Under the pieces are notes generated by a model. That model was given only the letters and a program-made list of their open reading frames with translations, ran no database searches and was not told where the DNA came from. From the NCBI RefSeq assembly GCF_000369405.1, contig NZ_KB850000.1, positions 806,001 through 870,000 of the forward strand: DNA of 64,000 nt, read 5' to 3'. The DNA is from Acinetobacter sp. ANC 3929 (lineage in GTDB: Bacteria > Pseudomonadota > Gammaproteobacteria > Pseudomonadales > Moraxellaceae). Positions 1 through 9,078 of the stretch are shown here, one piece after another; the stretch's first letter is position 1; every line of letters starts with the position of its first letter. A program made the position numbers and the translations under genes.

Positions 1-626
<626 letters not shown>

Positions 627-650
627 AATGTCGACCACATTAAATCTAAA

Positions 651-673
651 AATATACTATACACCAGTATATT
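651..673 (-). promoter_or_regulatory. Probable FrmR operator (inverted repeat)
   Basis: Perfect 8-bp arms AATATACT and AGTATATT are separated by 7 bases (ATACACC), 25 bp upstream of the frmR start. On the coding strand the centre reads GGTGTAT. CsoR/RcnR-family operators are inverted repeats around a short G-rich centre, so position and shape fit autoregulation of frmRA; binding itself is inferred. Confidence 0.6.
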
Positions 674-875
674 AATTTAGCTCAATCTTTATTGATCCTC
701 ACATGATAATGTTACATTCACTCAGACTTACTTATATGGAAAAAAGGATAATAAGCGTTGTAACTATTTGATTATATTTACAATTACATTTAACCCTTGG
801 AAAGAAAAATCATTTGGATATATAAGAAAATCAATCACCTATAAATTACTGTTGGATTCACGCTTGACCAATAAA

Positions 876-2429
876 ATGATAAATAATTCATACCATTTCA
901 AGATAATGACCGTTGTTATTATATTAGGAATAAGTGGCTGCGCTTTGCCGCCCAATCAAAATCATGATCGGAGTAATTCCTTGCAAACTAAAACAAAGTG
1001 GATGAATGATCCACAAGCCGATCTCAATATTGAAAATGGTCTAACTGCCTTCTTAGCTTTAGACGATGCCTTTTTAAGTATTGCATCGCGCACTCATTTA
1101 ATTCGAAATGCCAAACATCAGCTTGATTTGCAATATTATATTTGGAATGACGATGCGATTGGCAACATGATGCTGAACGAGTTGTTAAAAGCCGCTGATC
1201 GTGGCGTGAAAATCCGTTTATTGATTGACGATCAAAATGGCGTACAACTTGATAAAACCTTAAAAGCCCTCTCTCAGCATCCCAATTTTGAAATTCGTAT
1301 TTTTAATCCCTATAAATTTCGGCATTTGAGGGTGATTGACTATGTGTTTAGATTAAAACAGATTAATCATCGCATGCATAATAAACTGACCATCGCAGAT
1401 GCATCAATTGCCGTCACGGGTGGCAGAAACATCAGCAGTGAATATTTTGAAGCAAGTGATCAATTCCAGTTTAGCGATATGGATATTGTATTTTATGGCA
1501 AAGCGGTGGATCACGCGGAACAAGTCTTTAATGAATTTTGGAATAGCGATCTGAGTTACTCAACTGAGCAATTGATTGGAACGGGTCAACCTCAACAACT
1601 TGAAAGCTTAAGACAGACTTTTAAAGCCATAGACAAAATTGATACGCCAACAGAAGAAAAACTTGAAACAGCACAGGATTATTTAAAATTACGCTTACAG
1701 AACTACCCGATCCAATGGGCAAAAGCACATTTTGTCGCTGATCCACCAACTAAAGTATTGGGACAAGCCAAACAAGAAGATCTTTTATTCTGGCAAGTGA
1801 TGCGGCTCAAGGGTAAACCAGAGAAACATATGGAACTGGTTTCTGCTTATTTTGTGCCAACGCAACAAGGGACGGACTATCTCAGTAAATTATCTAAAGA
1901 TGGTGTCAAAGTTCGGGTTCTAACCAATAGCCTAGTTGCCAATGATGTCGCTGTGGTTCATTCATTTTATAGTCTATACCGTAAACCACTCTTGCAAAAT
2001 GGCGTACAACTTTATGAATTCAAACCAAATATTGAAAGAAAAAAACGTTTTTGGTATGAAATCGCAACAGGTAGTGTCATTCCTGCCAAAGGTAAAAACC
2101 GTTCAAGCTTACATGCCAAATTCTTCGACATGGATGGCAAAGTATTTATCGGCTCATTCAATTTCGACCCTCGCTCTGCACACTTAAATACAGAAGTCGG
2201 CCTAGTGGTGGAATCGGATCAATTGCAGGATCAAATTACGGCCATGCTTGATCAGCGTTTACTTCAAGTTGCGTATAAACTCAAACTTGATGAAAAAGGC
2301 AATATTGTGTGGTATGAACATAAAGAAAACGGTGAGATTGTGGAGCATCACCGTGATCCTGAAAGTACCAAGTTTCAGCGATTCACTATGAAACTTGTGT
2401 CCTATCTTCCTATTGAATGGATGATGTAG
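876..2429 (+). CDS. Phospholipase D-family lipoprotein (two HKD motifs)
   Basis: The product has two PLD catalytic motifs: H-N-K-L-T-I-A-D in the first half and H-A-K-F-F-D-M-D followed by GSFNFDPRS in the second, the hallmark of PLD/cardiolipin-synthase-like phosphatidyl transfer or hydrolysis. The N-terminus has a short hydrophobic stretch ending in ISGC, a lipobox, so it is probably an envelope lipoprotein. The frame is open from a TTG at 768, but I prefer ATG 876 because it gives a lipoprotein signal with a charged n-region; ATG 906 is also possible. Acinetobacter genomes encode several PLD-type enzymes; the substrate is not deducible. It is monocistronic and chromosomal, outside the prophage. 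Confidence 0.85.
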   Translation: MINNSYHFKIMTVVIILGISGCALPPNQNHDRSNSLQTKTKWMNDPQADLNIENGLTAFLALDDAFLSIASRTHLIRNAKHQLDLQYYIWNDDAIGNMMLNELLKAADRGVKIRLLIDDQNGVQLDKTLKALSQHPNFEIRIFNPYKFRHLRVIDYVFRLKQINHRMHNKLTIADASIAVTGGRNISSEYFEASDQFQFSDMDIVFYGKAVDHAEQVFNEFWNSDLSYSTEQLIGTGQPQQLESLRQTFKAIDKIDTPTEEKLETAQDYLKLRLQNYPIQWAKAHFVADPPTKVLGQAKQEDLLFWQVMRLKGKPEKHMELVSAYFVPTQQGTDYLSKLSKDGVKVRVLTNSLVANDVAVVHSFYSLYRKPLLQNGVQLYEFKPNIERKKRFWYEIATGSVIPAKGKNRSSLHAKFFDMDGKVFIGSFNFDPRSAHLNTEVGLVVESDQLQDQITAMLDQRLLQVAYKLKLDEKGNIVWYEHKENGEIVEHHRDPESTKFQRFTMKLVSYLPIEWMM

Positions 2430-2430
2430 A

Positions 2431-2877
2431 TTAAATTAAATAGGTATCAATTCCTGTCGAACTTAATTCATACTGCAAACCAGAAGCTAAAGCAATCAAA
2501 GTTAGTGTTGCATGAAACGAGTGATTTTCATCGGTCAGTTTTCCACTAAATAATTTTAATTTAACTCCATCGGTGTAACCCCTATCATTGATAATGGCAA
2601 ATAATGTTCCTATTTCTAAGCCTTTTAAATTAGAAAGGCTATTAAACTCTTCATATTCATCAAAATTTATCTCTAATTGAGTTTTAAGGATTAATTCAAT
2701 TTCATCAAATTCACGATTTACTTGAAACACCCAAAACTTATAGTCAATTTCAATCATTAATTGTTCTATAGAAAATGAATTCTCTGTGATATTTTCATCT
2801 TTATATAAATAAATATTATCAATTCTTCTGACGCCTCTTTCGTCCTTTATACTCTCAAAAATATTACTTCGAATCAT
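2431..2877 (-). CDS. Hypothetical protein
   Basis: A 148-residue, acidic, apparently soluble protein with no signal peptide or membrane segment. It has an AGAGGTG ribosome site a few bases before the ATG at 2877. It lies tail to tail with the PLD gene (2 bp apart) and downstream of the glycosylase gene on the same strand. I do not recognise the family. The alternating hydrophobic strands suggest a small beta-rich protein, possibly an immunity or regulatory protein, but nothing in the sequence fixes a role. Confidence 0.65.
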   Translation of the reverse strand: MIRSNIFESIKDERGVRRIDNIYLYKDENITENSFSIEQLMIEIDYKFWVFQVNREFDEIELILKTQLEINFDEYEEFNSLSNLKGLEIGTLFAIINDRGYTDGVKLKLFSGKLTDENHSFHATLTLIALASGLQYELSSTGIDTYLI

Positions 2878-2904
2878 CTTTACACCTCTTATCGTTTTAT
2901 ATAA

Positions 2905-3495
2905 CTATACCAAGCCAATTTGCTCAAAAAATTGTTGATAGACTTCTGCTTTCTTTTCCAGTGCTAACGGATAGGCACGGGATGATGATGGTAAGCGATA
3001 TAAATTCAGCACCCGATCAGCATAATTGACCTGTACAGATTGACCAATCATTGGCTTGGCGATGTGATCAGGGAAATGCTGCATCAGCGTATCTGTTGCT
3101 TTATCTCCTGTGGTCATAATGGTGTGGCACAACGGAATCTGCTCAAGTAATTTTGATAAATCTGTCGGTGTGACAATCTCTAAAAATTTATCTGATGCAT
3201 TGCCTTGTAAGCGCTTCACTTGATAGGCCGTATCAAAGATACCAATGCCTATTTGAGTTAAAAACTCACGGATATGCTGTTCTTTGAAGTTTTTATTGGC
3301 CAAATCTAAAAAATGTTCTTTATCTTTAAAGAAAATCAGACCGAAGATTCGCCACATATCATTTTGATAATTCGGATAGTAAAAATCCATCTTCCAGCGA
3401 GTTTGTGGCGGCGGAAAACTACCGAGCATCAATAGCTTAGCAGTCGCAGGTAAAAATGGTTGTAATGGATGTGTTTCTATTTCTATATCAGTCAT
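2905..3495 (-). CDS. Uracil-DNA-glycosylase-family protein; prophage attachment gene
   Basis: A 196-residue protein with UDG-superfamily motifs: LMLGSFPPPQ near residues 22-31 (motif 1), the following YYPN...MWRIFG segment, and LPSSSRAYPLALEKK near the C-terminus in the place of the DNA-intercalating loop. Such proteins excise damaged bases (uracil or hypoxanthine); the exact substrate is not clear. The gene is a chimera: codons upstream of about 3360-3396 lie on the prophage side of the att repeat, so its first ~45 codons and its promoter are phage-supplied. A second, truncated 5' end is at 60355-60501. The reading frame is intact, so integration preserves the gene. Confidence 0.8.
   Translation of the reverse strand: MTDIEIETHPLQPFLPATAKLLMLGSFPPPQTRWKMDFYYPNYQNDMWRIFGLIFFKDKEHFLDLANKNFKEQHIREFLTQIGIGIFDTAYQVKRLQGNASDKFLEIVTPTDLSKLLEQIPLCHTIMTTGDKATDTLMQHFPDHIAKPMIGQSVQVNYADRVLNLYRLPSSSRAYPLALEKKAEVYQQFFEQIGLV
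3360..3396. other. attL core (37-bp direct repeat)
   Basis: Thirty-seven bases are identical to 60366-60402. Outside this core the sequences differ immediately on the left side, while on the right side similarity continues with mismatches for about 500 bp, because a second related prophage remnant follows the right site. The core encodes part of the KMDFYYPNYQN stretch of the glycosylase. Confidence 0.75.
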
Positions 3496-3700
3496 TTATA
3501 CAAAGAGCCAAATTTTAAATTGAACGAAAAATTTCATTTATTTTATAGAATATTCCTGTTTTTTGCTTGGGTCTTTTGTTGGTGAAAATTTCACCTTCAC
3601 AAAATTTTCACAAAATATTCGCAATATCATTTTTTTCAGTGAGCTTTGAGTTTGCCTATCTGACAGCGATAGATTGAGTGAAAATCTGCTCTAAAAACAT

Positions 3701-3724
3701 AAAAAACCGCTTAAAGAAGCGGTT
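3701..3724 (-). terminator. Rho-independent terminator
   Basis: The stem AACCGCTT/AAGCGGTT with a short AAAG loop is followed on the minus strand by a T run. It sits directly after the gene ending at 3743. Confidence 0.75.
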
Positions 3725-3742
3725 TGAGTTGAGGTCAATAAG

Positions 3743-4042
3743 TTAAGAAGCCTTCTCTTCATCTAAGCTTTTATAGGAGTCCTCCTGCTCTTTACTGAAA
3801 GTCATGGAATCTTGAATCATGCTTTCAGTGATTCGAAAAAGCCTAATCATTTCTTTAAATACGGATTCAGGTACGTTGTAGACCTTGGCCAGATATTCAA
3901 TGGTTCGCTCTTGCTTGTACTGGATAGCATCCAACATTGCAGCAATATCGGCAACTTGCTCATATGCTAATGCAAAGCCTTCTGCAACGTCACTTGCGTC
4001 ATAGACTTGATTTTCAGCAACTAACTGGGTCATACTGTTCAT
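3743..4042 (-). CDS. Phage hypothetical protein (three-copy family in this window)
   Basis: About 99 residues from the ATG at 4042, which has GGAG upstream; the frame is open to 4105. The protein shares YDASDVAEGFALAYEQVAD and the pattern VYNVPESVF with the 95-aa product at 47147-47434, and its C-terminal half recurs in the remnant at 60738-60887. It looks helical and soluble, with an acidic C-terminus. It lies downstream of the antirepressor gene on the same strand, so it may be part of that transcript. The function is unknown. Confidence 0.7.
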   Translation of the reverse strand: MNSMTQLVAENQVYDASDVAEGFALAYEQVADIAAMLDAIQYKQERTIEYLAKVYNVPESVFKEMIRLFRITESMIQDSMTFSKEQEDSYKSLDEEKAS

Positions 4043-4125
4043 GTAGTTTATTGCTCCATGCGATGACAACACTAAGCCCTTTGTTTTCCGCCAAGAAATT
4101 ATCAAGGGCTTTTTTATTGCCTGAA

Positions 4126-4854
4126 TTATGCATTGTGGTTTCCTAATAGCTTTGAAAGCTTGGTCAATCCCTTTGGTGTCACTCTCACCTGCTCTGTGAT
4201 CTTTTCTGAGCCATCAGGGCGAGTAATCACTTCGGTTTTATGTTCCAGATAACCTGCCTGTAGCTTATCGCTATAACCATGCCATGCGACATTGCCGGGA
4301 CGTTTGTAAATCCAACCATTTAACTGGAGCCATTTGATTAGATCACTTTGGCGCATTTGTAAGTTATTTGCTGTGTCACGCAGGCAAAAGCTCCCATCCG
4401 CTTTAGCAATACGATCAAAGGCCTTAACAGTTGGCTGCATCACTTCTACTTGCTGCTCTAGTTCAATTACTTTTTCTGAATACGTAAGTAAGGCATTTCG
4501 CAAAGCATGTGGGTCTGCTAGTAGTTTCATTGGATCAACTGGTTTAGCAACTTGAGCTTCTAGCTCCTGCCAACGATCTACTAAGCGAGCGGTAAACTCT
4601 GGACAAAGTTGAGCGACGACAATGATGCTGTCTCGTTTACCTTGCTCACCAGTGAAAATGTAAGTCTTAACTTTAATATTTAACCCTAAGTTGTTGATTT
4701 TATCGATGTCCTCAATTTGAGGAAGCCGAATTACACCTTTATCAACAAGAGTTTCAATAGTCCGTTTTACGTTATCAGATCGCTTATTAACAAGTTCAGC
4801 AATCTCAATATGATTCATGGATTTTACGTGTAATGATGGAACAATCGCATTCAT
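4126..4854 (-). CDS. Phage antirepressor (Rha-like N-terminus, KilAC/ANT C-terminus)
   Basis: A 242-residue protein. Residues 1-85 resemble the Rha regulatory domain (NHIEIAELVNKRSDNVKRTI, then GEQGKRDSIIVVAQLCPEF). A short coiled coil (LLTYSEKVIELEQQVEVM) follows. The C-terminus matches the KilAC/ANT antirepressor domain (FDRIAKADGSFCLRDTANNL, IKWLQLNGWIYKR, VTPKGLTKLSKLL). Antirepressors inactivate the prophage repressor and trigger lytic growth. The start overlaps the stop of the 51-aa Arc-like gene by ATGA, so translation is probably coupled. Together with the divergent RHH gene at 5119 this reproduces the mnt / arc-ant layout of P22 immI. Confidence 0.8.
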   Translation of the reverse strand: MNAIVPSLHVKSMNHIEIAELVNKRSDNVKRTIETLVDKGVIRLPQIEDIDKINNLGLNIKVKTYIFTGEQGKRDSIIVVAQLCPEFTARLVDRWQELEAQVAKPVDPMKLLADPHALRNALLTYSEKVIELEQQVEVMQPTVKAFDRIAKADGSFCLRDTANNLQMRQSDLIKWLQLNGWIYKRPGNVAWHGYSDKLQAGYLEHKTEVITRPDGSEKITEQVRVTPKGLTKLSKLLGNHNA

Positions 4855-5006
4855 GTTTTAGCTCCTTCTTGAATGATCAATAATTTGACCGCTTTATTAA
4901 TCAGATAATTCATAGATCGCTCGTCAGACTCACCTTTAGCCTTAAGCTGTTTGTGAGAATCAATTTCCAAGCGGACTTTGACATAGATGAATTCTTTAGG
5001 TTTCAT
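4851..5006 (-). CDS. Small Arc-like ribbon-helix-helix protein, 51 aa
   Basis: This short gene reads MKPKEFIYVKVRLEID, then SDERSMNYLINKAVKLL, the strand-helix-helix pattern of Arc/MetJ repressors, in which the strand residues contact DNA as a dimer. GGAGAG lies just upstream of ATG 5006. The stop overlaps the start of the antirepressor gene by four bases (ATGA). It is the positional equivalent of P22 arc, which limits expression of ant. Three copies of a CCCCATTTTGGGG-type site lie immediately upstream. Confidence 0.7.
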   Translation of the reverse strand: MKPKEFIYVKVRLEIDSHKQLKAKGESDERSMNYLINKAVKLLIIQEGAKT

Positions 5007-5020
5007 ACTCTCTCCAACGA

Positions 5021-5085
5021 CCCCATTTTGGGGTGTTAATTCAATGTACCCATTTTGGGGTTATTGGTCAAGCCCCAAAATGGGG
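5021..5085. promoter_or_regulatory. Three operator-like 13-mers between divergent RHH genes
   Basis: CCCCATTTTGGGG is at 5021-5033, ACCCATTTTGGGG at 5048-5060, and the reverse complement CCCCAAAATGGGG at 5073-5085. Start-to-start spacing is 27 and 25 bp. The sites fill the gap between the two divergent RHH repressor genes, which fits Arc/Mnt-type operators controlling both promoters. Confidence 0.7.
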
Positions 5086-5118
5086 TTACTATAAATTCTT
5101 TTTTCTAAGCCTTTCTCT

Positions 5119-5400
5119 ATGAATGAAGATGACAATAAAGTTGTGACTTTAAAAGTACGTGTCAGCCCTGAATTTAGGGAAAAACTTGTTGATACTGCAA
5201 AAGAAAACAATCGTTCAATGAATGCTGAAATTGTTGATCGGCTTGAAAAGAGCTTTGACCTAAGCAATAAAAAACTTGAGGATTTATCAGCAGATGAGCT
5301 TATATACTTTATTTTTAATAAGTTAAACTCTCGCGGTCTAGCTCTTACTGTTGAGGAAATTAAACGGGGGGAAGAACTTGCAAAAAATTCTAAAAAGTAA
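5119..5400 (+). CDS. Arc/Mnt-family ribbon-helix-helix repressor
   Basis: A 93-residue protein whose first 50 residues match the Arc family: VVTLKVRVSPEFREKLVDTA followed by NNRSMNAEIVDRLEKSF, where the conserved SMNAEI turn joins the two helices. The C-terminal tail is acidic and helical. It is transcribed divergently from the arc-like/ant pair across the triple operator, exactly as P22 mnt is. I infer that it silences the antirepressor in the lysogen. Confidence 0.8.
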   Translation: MNEDDNKVVTLKVRVSPEFREKLVDTAKENNRSMNAEIVDRLEKSFDLSNKKLEDLSADELIYFIFNKLNSRGLALTVEEIKRGEELAKNSKK

Positions 5401-5432
5401 GTCATGGGGGACTTTCGAGTAAATATCTTCAT

Positions 5433-5460
5433 AAAAAAGCCTCGTCGTTTGAATGAGGCT
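5433..5460 (-). terminator. Rho-independent terminator
   Basis: The stem AGCCTC/GAGGCT is followed on the minus strand by six T residues. It terminates the 324-aa gene at 5513-6487. Confidence 0.7.
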
Positions 5461-5512
5461 AGTATGAGTTTGTTTTTTAACTATTTAAAGGAATCCAGTT
5501 GATAGGAATTTA

Positions 5513-6487
5513 TTAGTCTTTTTTAGGTAACCAGCGTTCAACAAATTTGTTTGCAAATTCTTTCCATTCGGAATTATTAAAAATATTTTCCGGAAAGTAT
5601 TTGTCAGTATCTTTCCAAATTTCATGAGCAACAAATCTACTTAGTGCAATTTCGAACTTGGAGTTCCCATCGAAATCAAAAAAATCATTAATTATCGGCT
5701 GTATACTTTTTGCTAAGTTACTTTCCCCATACACCCCAGTAGGAAATGCACTTACACATAAAACAGTATTGGTGATCTTAAAATTATTTACCTTTGCCCA
5801 AATTTGTAAATCCATTAATGCCAATAGATTATAACTTGCCCATTTTTGTAATGTTTGATTATCTACTTTTATATACTTATCAGGGTTAATGTTTAACTTT
5901 TCCCTTAGATTTTCAACATAAACGAGAATATCATTAACTAATTGATCCTTATTAGAGTAAGGATTTATCATTACTGGATAGTAGTAGCCTCTGTATATCT
6001 GATTCAAAATATCACTTCCAAATGTTTCACTAATATTATAGGTTTTTTTATAGTATTCATTGCAATAATCCATAAAATTAATATTATTTAGTTCTAATGA
6101 TCCTGAATTCCCATCAATTTCAAAAAAACAATTTGCTTTATCATATTCATTTTGCATTATAAAAAAATCTTGAAGGCTCATATCTCTTACAGTCATTTCT
6201 TTTTTATTATGTGCAATGCACTTTTCTATATCATCTTCATAATTAAATCCTCCAGTAGGATCATAGATTTCGAATGGCTCTTCGAACCATTTCAAAATAT
6301 CATTTTTAATTGCATTGAGTCTGTTAGTATTATTTGACTCTAAAGCGTAACAGGTAAAAGTAAAGAAAAACTGTCTATTTTGTATCAAACGCAACCACTC
6401 AAAAGGGTTTAACCTATCTATATTTTTATATCTATCAAGATCAAACTCACTCGGTAACTCTTTTGTAGTCCTAATGATCTTTTTCAT
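5513..6487 (-). CDS. Hypothetical protein (possibly DUF6387-type)
   Basis: A 324-residue soluble protein beginning with a basic stretch and LPSEFDLDRYKNIDRLNPFEWLR, a pattern I associate from memory with DUF6387 proteins of enterobacterial and Acinetobacter mobile elements (unverified). No catalytic motif, signal peptide or membrane segment is evident. The gene is very AT-rich and stands alone between the immI-like locus and the treble-clef gene, with its own terminator. A defence or lysogenic-conversion role is only a guess from its location. Confidence 0.65.
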   Translation of the reverse strand: MKKIIRTTKELPSEFDLDRYKNIDRLNPFEWLRLIQNRQFFFTFTCYALESNNTNRLNAIKNDILKWFEEPFEIYDPTGGFNYEDDIEKCIAHNKKEMTVRDMSLQDFFIMQNEYDKANCFFEIDGNSGSLELNNINFMDYCNEYYKKTYNISETFGSDILNQIYRGYYYPVMINPYSNKDQLVNDILVYVENLREKLNINPDKYIKVDNQTLQKWASYNLLALMDLQIWAKVNNFKITNTVLCVSAFPTGVYGESNLAKSIQPIINDFFDFDGNSKFEIALSRFVAHEIWKDTDKYFPENIFNNSEWKEFANKFVERWLPKKD

Positions 6488-6618
6488 TAAACATAAATCT
6501 CTAACTTATTTCATCCTAAATATACCTCAACTTGGGGGTGTTATGGGGTAGAATTTAGAGGTAAGGTGCTGTATTGTTTTATGTAATATTTAACCTAATA
6601 ATATTTCGTAAACATAAA

Positions 6619-7503
6619 ATGAACTCATGTAGACTCTGCAACAGTATAGTGAAACTCCAAGACAGCCATATTATCCCTAAATTCATTGGAAAGTGGATCA
6701 AAAAAACTTCTGCTACTGGTTATCTTAGATCGATAGACAAACCCAATTTAAGGCGTCAGGACATATTTACAATAAAACTACTGTGTAAAAAATGTGAAGA
6801 TATTTTTTCAGATCATGAAACATATTTTGCTGAAAAAATATTTCACCCCTACATGAATAGAGATAATTTCTCTTACAATTATTCATATAACGATCAATTA
6901 AGTAGATTTTGTGCTTCAGTATCATGGAGAGTATTAGTTTATATAACTGAACATTTGAATAAAGTTAAAAACGCCGAACTTGAAAAAGCAAAAATGCAAT
7001 TGCAATTATTCCTTTTAAATAAGTCTGATAATTTATATCAATATGAACAACATATTATCCCATTAGAAGGAGGCGGAGACTCTCCTCTGCATAAAAAGCA
7101 TTCAAATGTAAACTCATATTTCACCAGAGCCATAGACACAGATATAATTAGTACAAAAAATGGAATTTTAATTTATACAAAATTACCAAATTTCATTGTA
7201 ATTTCAAATGTAAACCACAATGAAATTGCAAAATCTAGATCTAGTCGAGTCGCATTAAAACAAGGAAATATTATTCCAAAAGAATATGTATTACCTATTG
7301 ACATGTATTACTACCTAGACAATAGATTAAAATTTATAAAAGAGAATATAACTGACAAGATTTCAGAGAGTCAAAATAAGCATATGCTTGAAACTATAGA
7401 AAAAGATTTAGAAAGATTTAAAAAATCTCGATCGTTAAAAGCAATTGAAGATGATCTCTTCCCTAATATTAGTATTTTCAGTAATAAATCAAAACCTTAT
7501 TAA
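6619..7503 (+). CDS. Treble-clef (HNH-like) zinc protein, unknown function
   Basis: About 294 residues from ATG 6619. The N-terminus has CRLCNSIVKLQDSHIIPKF and, some 50 residues later, LLCKKCEDIFSDHE: two CxxC pairs flanking a DSHIIP motif, the layout of an HNH/treble-clef fold in which His serves as the catalytic residue. The rest is a mixed alpha/beta region without a recognised domain and a basic helical tail. It is convergent with the PD-(D/E)XK gene (21-bp gap). An upstream TTG at 6574 extends the frame, but the zinc motif starts right at 6619. It could be a nuclease with a defence role. Confidence 0.65.
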   Translation: MNSCRLCNSIVKLQDSHIIPKFIGKWIKKTSATGYLRSIDKPNLRRQDIFTIKLLCKKCEDIFSDHETYFAEKIFHPYMNRDNFSYNYSYNDQLSRFCASVSWRVLVYITEHLNKVKNAELEKAKMQLQLFLLNKSDNLYQYEQHIIPLEGGGDSPLHKKHSNVNSYFTRAIDTDIISTKNGILIYTKLPNFIVISNVNHNEIAKSRSSRVALKQGNIIPKEYVLPIDMYYYLDNRLKFIKENITDKISESQNKHMLETIEKDLERFKKSRSLKAIEDDLFPNISIFSNKSKPY

Positions 7504-7524
7504 ACTTTAGAATTAATACTTTTA

Positions 7525-8592
7525 TTATATTTTCACTTTCTTCAGTGGCTCATAATTTGGTTCTTGAATAAAAATCCACAAAGGTAAGTCATTATAATTT
7601 TCGGCATAATCATCAGGGATCTGAACGCTGAACTCTGATGGATTTAAAAAAGATTCTGTGGCAATCACTTTATCATCTTTAATTGTTAATGTTTTAAAAA
7701 ATTCGGATATCATAGAACTTCTCCACCCTAAGTTTGCAAAAAGCTGCCCATCATGTTTTTCACTTGTATAGACAAATCGAACACCGTATACTTTATTATT
7801 CTTAATGATTAAATCATGAACACTCTCACGCCAAGAGGAATATCGCATAAAATAAAAGGCTAATTGACTCTCAAGTTCGGTATTTAGCATCTTTCCATTG
7901 CAAAAAATTTCTGTCTTTTTAGGTAAAAAAAGAACCTTATTACTATTATCACTGGGTAATTGATGAGCATTTTCTTCATCAGTAAGAATTCTAATTTCTA
8001 TATCTGGAGTTGTAGCCAGCATACAATCTCCAATTTTATACATTTCTGATCGTGCCATTGCTTGAGTAAAATCTATTGTATATTTGGTATCTTCATCGTT
8101 AAATGCTTCGATTGGTAATAAAACCCAATGATTAAAGAGCCTAAAATAAACTGAAATGTAAAGTTTTACATTCATAACATCGGCATAATTTTTTAGTTTG
8201 TTAAAATATTTTTTCTGCAATTCAAATTTTTTATGTAAGTCTTGATTATTAAAACTTTTCACTTCAACTAATATTTGCTCATTATCATTAAGTATAATTC
8301 GATAATCAGGCATTTCTATCTCTGAATTTGCTGTAAACAAATTTCCAGCATCTTCTTGCTTAACAAGCTTTACTGAACCTAAAGCACCAGCAACATAAGC
8401 AAAAAGCATTTCAATTCTTTTACCATGTATTGTTATAGGTGTTTTTTGTGAGCCCTCTATACTTTTTCTTATTTCTTTCAAAAAAATTTTTAGTGAATCT
8501 TTATCCTGAATATTAATTGAATATTTACTTGTATAAGCAGAAAAAAGCTCAAATGCATCAAACTTCTCAAATTTTCTATTTTGTCTTTTCAT
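7525..8592 (-). CDS. PD-(D/E)XK restriction-like endonuclease, standalone
   Basis: A 355-residue protein with a clear PD-(D/E)XK core: E61, then MPDYRIIL (D96), and ILVEVKSF (E110, K112), spaced as in restriction-type nucleases. The C-terminal ~200 residues have no recognised domain and may select the target. No methylase neighbours it. AAGAG precedes the start at 8592. The position in the lysis-distal cargo region of the prophage suggests a moron, possibly anti-phage. It might instead belong to a functional pair with the convergent treble-clef gene. Confidence 0.7.
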   Translation of the reverse strand: MKRQNRKFEKFDAFELFSAYTSKYSINIQDKDSLKIFLKEIRKSIEGSQKTPITIHGKRIEMLFAYVAGALGSVKLVKQEDAGNLFTANSEIEMPDYRIILNDNEQILVEVKSFNNQDLHKKFELQKKYFNKLKNYADVMNVKLYISVYFRLFNHWVLLPIEAFNDEDTKYTIDFTQAMARSEMYKIGDCMLATTPDIEIRILTDEENAHQLPSDNSNKVLFLPKKTEIFCNGKMLNTELESQLAFYFMRYSSWRESVHDLIIKNNKVYGVRFVYTSEKHDGQLFANLGWRSSMISEFFKTLTIKDDKVIATESFLNPSEFSVQIPDDYAENYNDLPLWIFIQEPNYEPLKKVKI

Positions 8593-8856
8593 ATTATTTT
8601 ATAACTCTTAGCTTGTAAGTTTATAGAAGGAATTTAATCTTCTTTGAGTACTAATAACTTAGCAGCAATATTAACTCTTTTCACCTTTTAGGACTAATAC
8701 GATGATTTGTCAACCAAAATTTCGGACTATTCTCCTAATTTGTCAACTAATAGAAAAAAATGACACTAAATTAAAAACTTCTTTTAACCTTTGTGATTTG
8801 CAGTACTTTATAAGCCACTGTTACAATCTATTTAAACTTATACTCAAAACAAATTT

Positions 8857-9078
8857 ATGAAATATATAATTTTTATTCTAATGGGGCTGCTTTCATTGCA
8901 AAGCTATGCAAAGAAATGTGCTGACTTTGGAACTCAAAAAGAAGCGCAAGCTTGGTATGAACAGCGAAAGAAATCTGGGCAAACTGGCTGGAAAAGCTTA
9001 GACCGCGATGGAGATGGTAAAGCATGTGATTGCTTGCCGGGTGGAAATGGCAAAAATTGCCCGAAGAACAAAAAATAA
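8857..9078 (+). CDS. Secreted Excalibur-domain protein
   Basis: A 73-residue protein: a signal peptide (about 18 residues, ending SYA), then a short domain with GWKSLDRDGDGKACDCL, the DxDxDGxxC calcium-binding signature of the Excalibur domain, and a lysine-rich tail. Excalibur domains occur in extracellular proteins; many are linked to nucleases of the thermonuclease type, but none is fused here. It lies 9 bp before the membrane-protein gene interrupted by IS elements, so the two were probably one operon. Confidence 0.75.
   Translation: MKYIIFILMGLLSLQSYAKKCADFGTQKEAQAWYEQRKKSGQTGWKSLDRDGDGKACDCLPGGNGKNCPKNKK

Noticed and set aside
3360..3396. tRNA or tmRNA as the integration site
   Set aside because: The att core is protein-coding (glycosylase gene) and no tRNA structure is present at either end.
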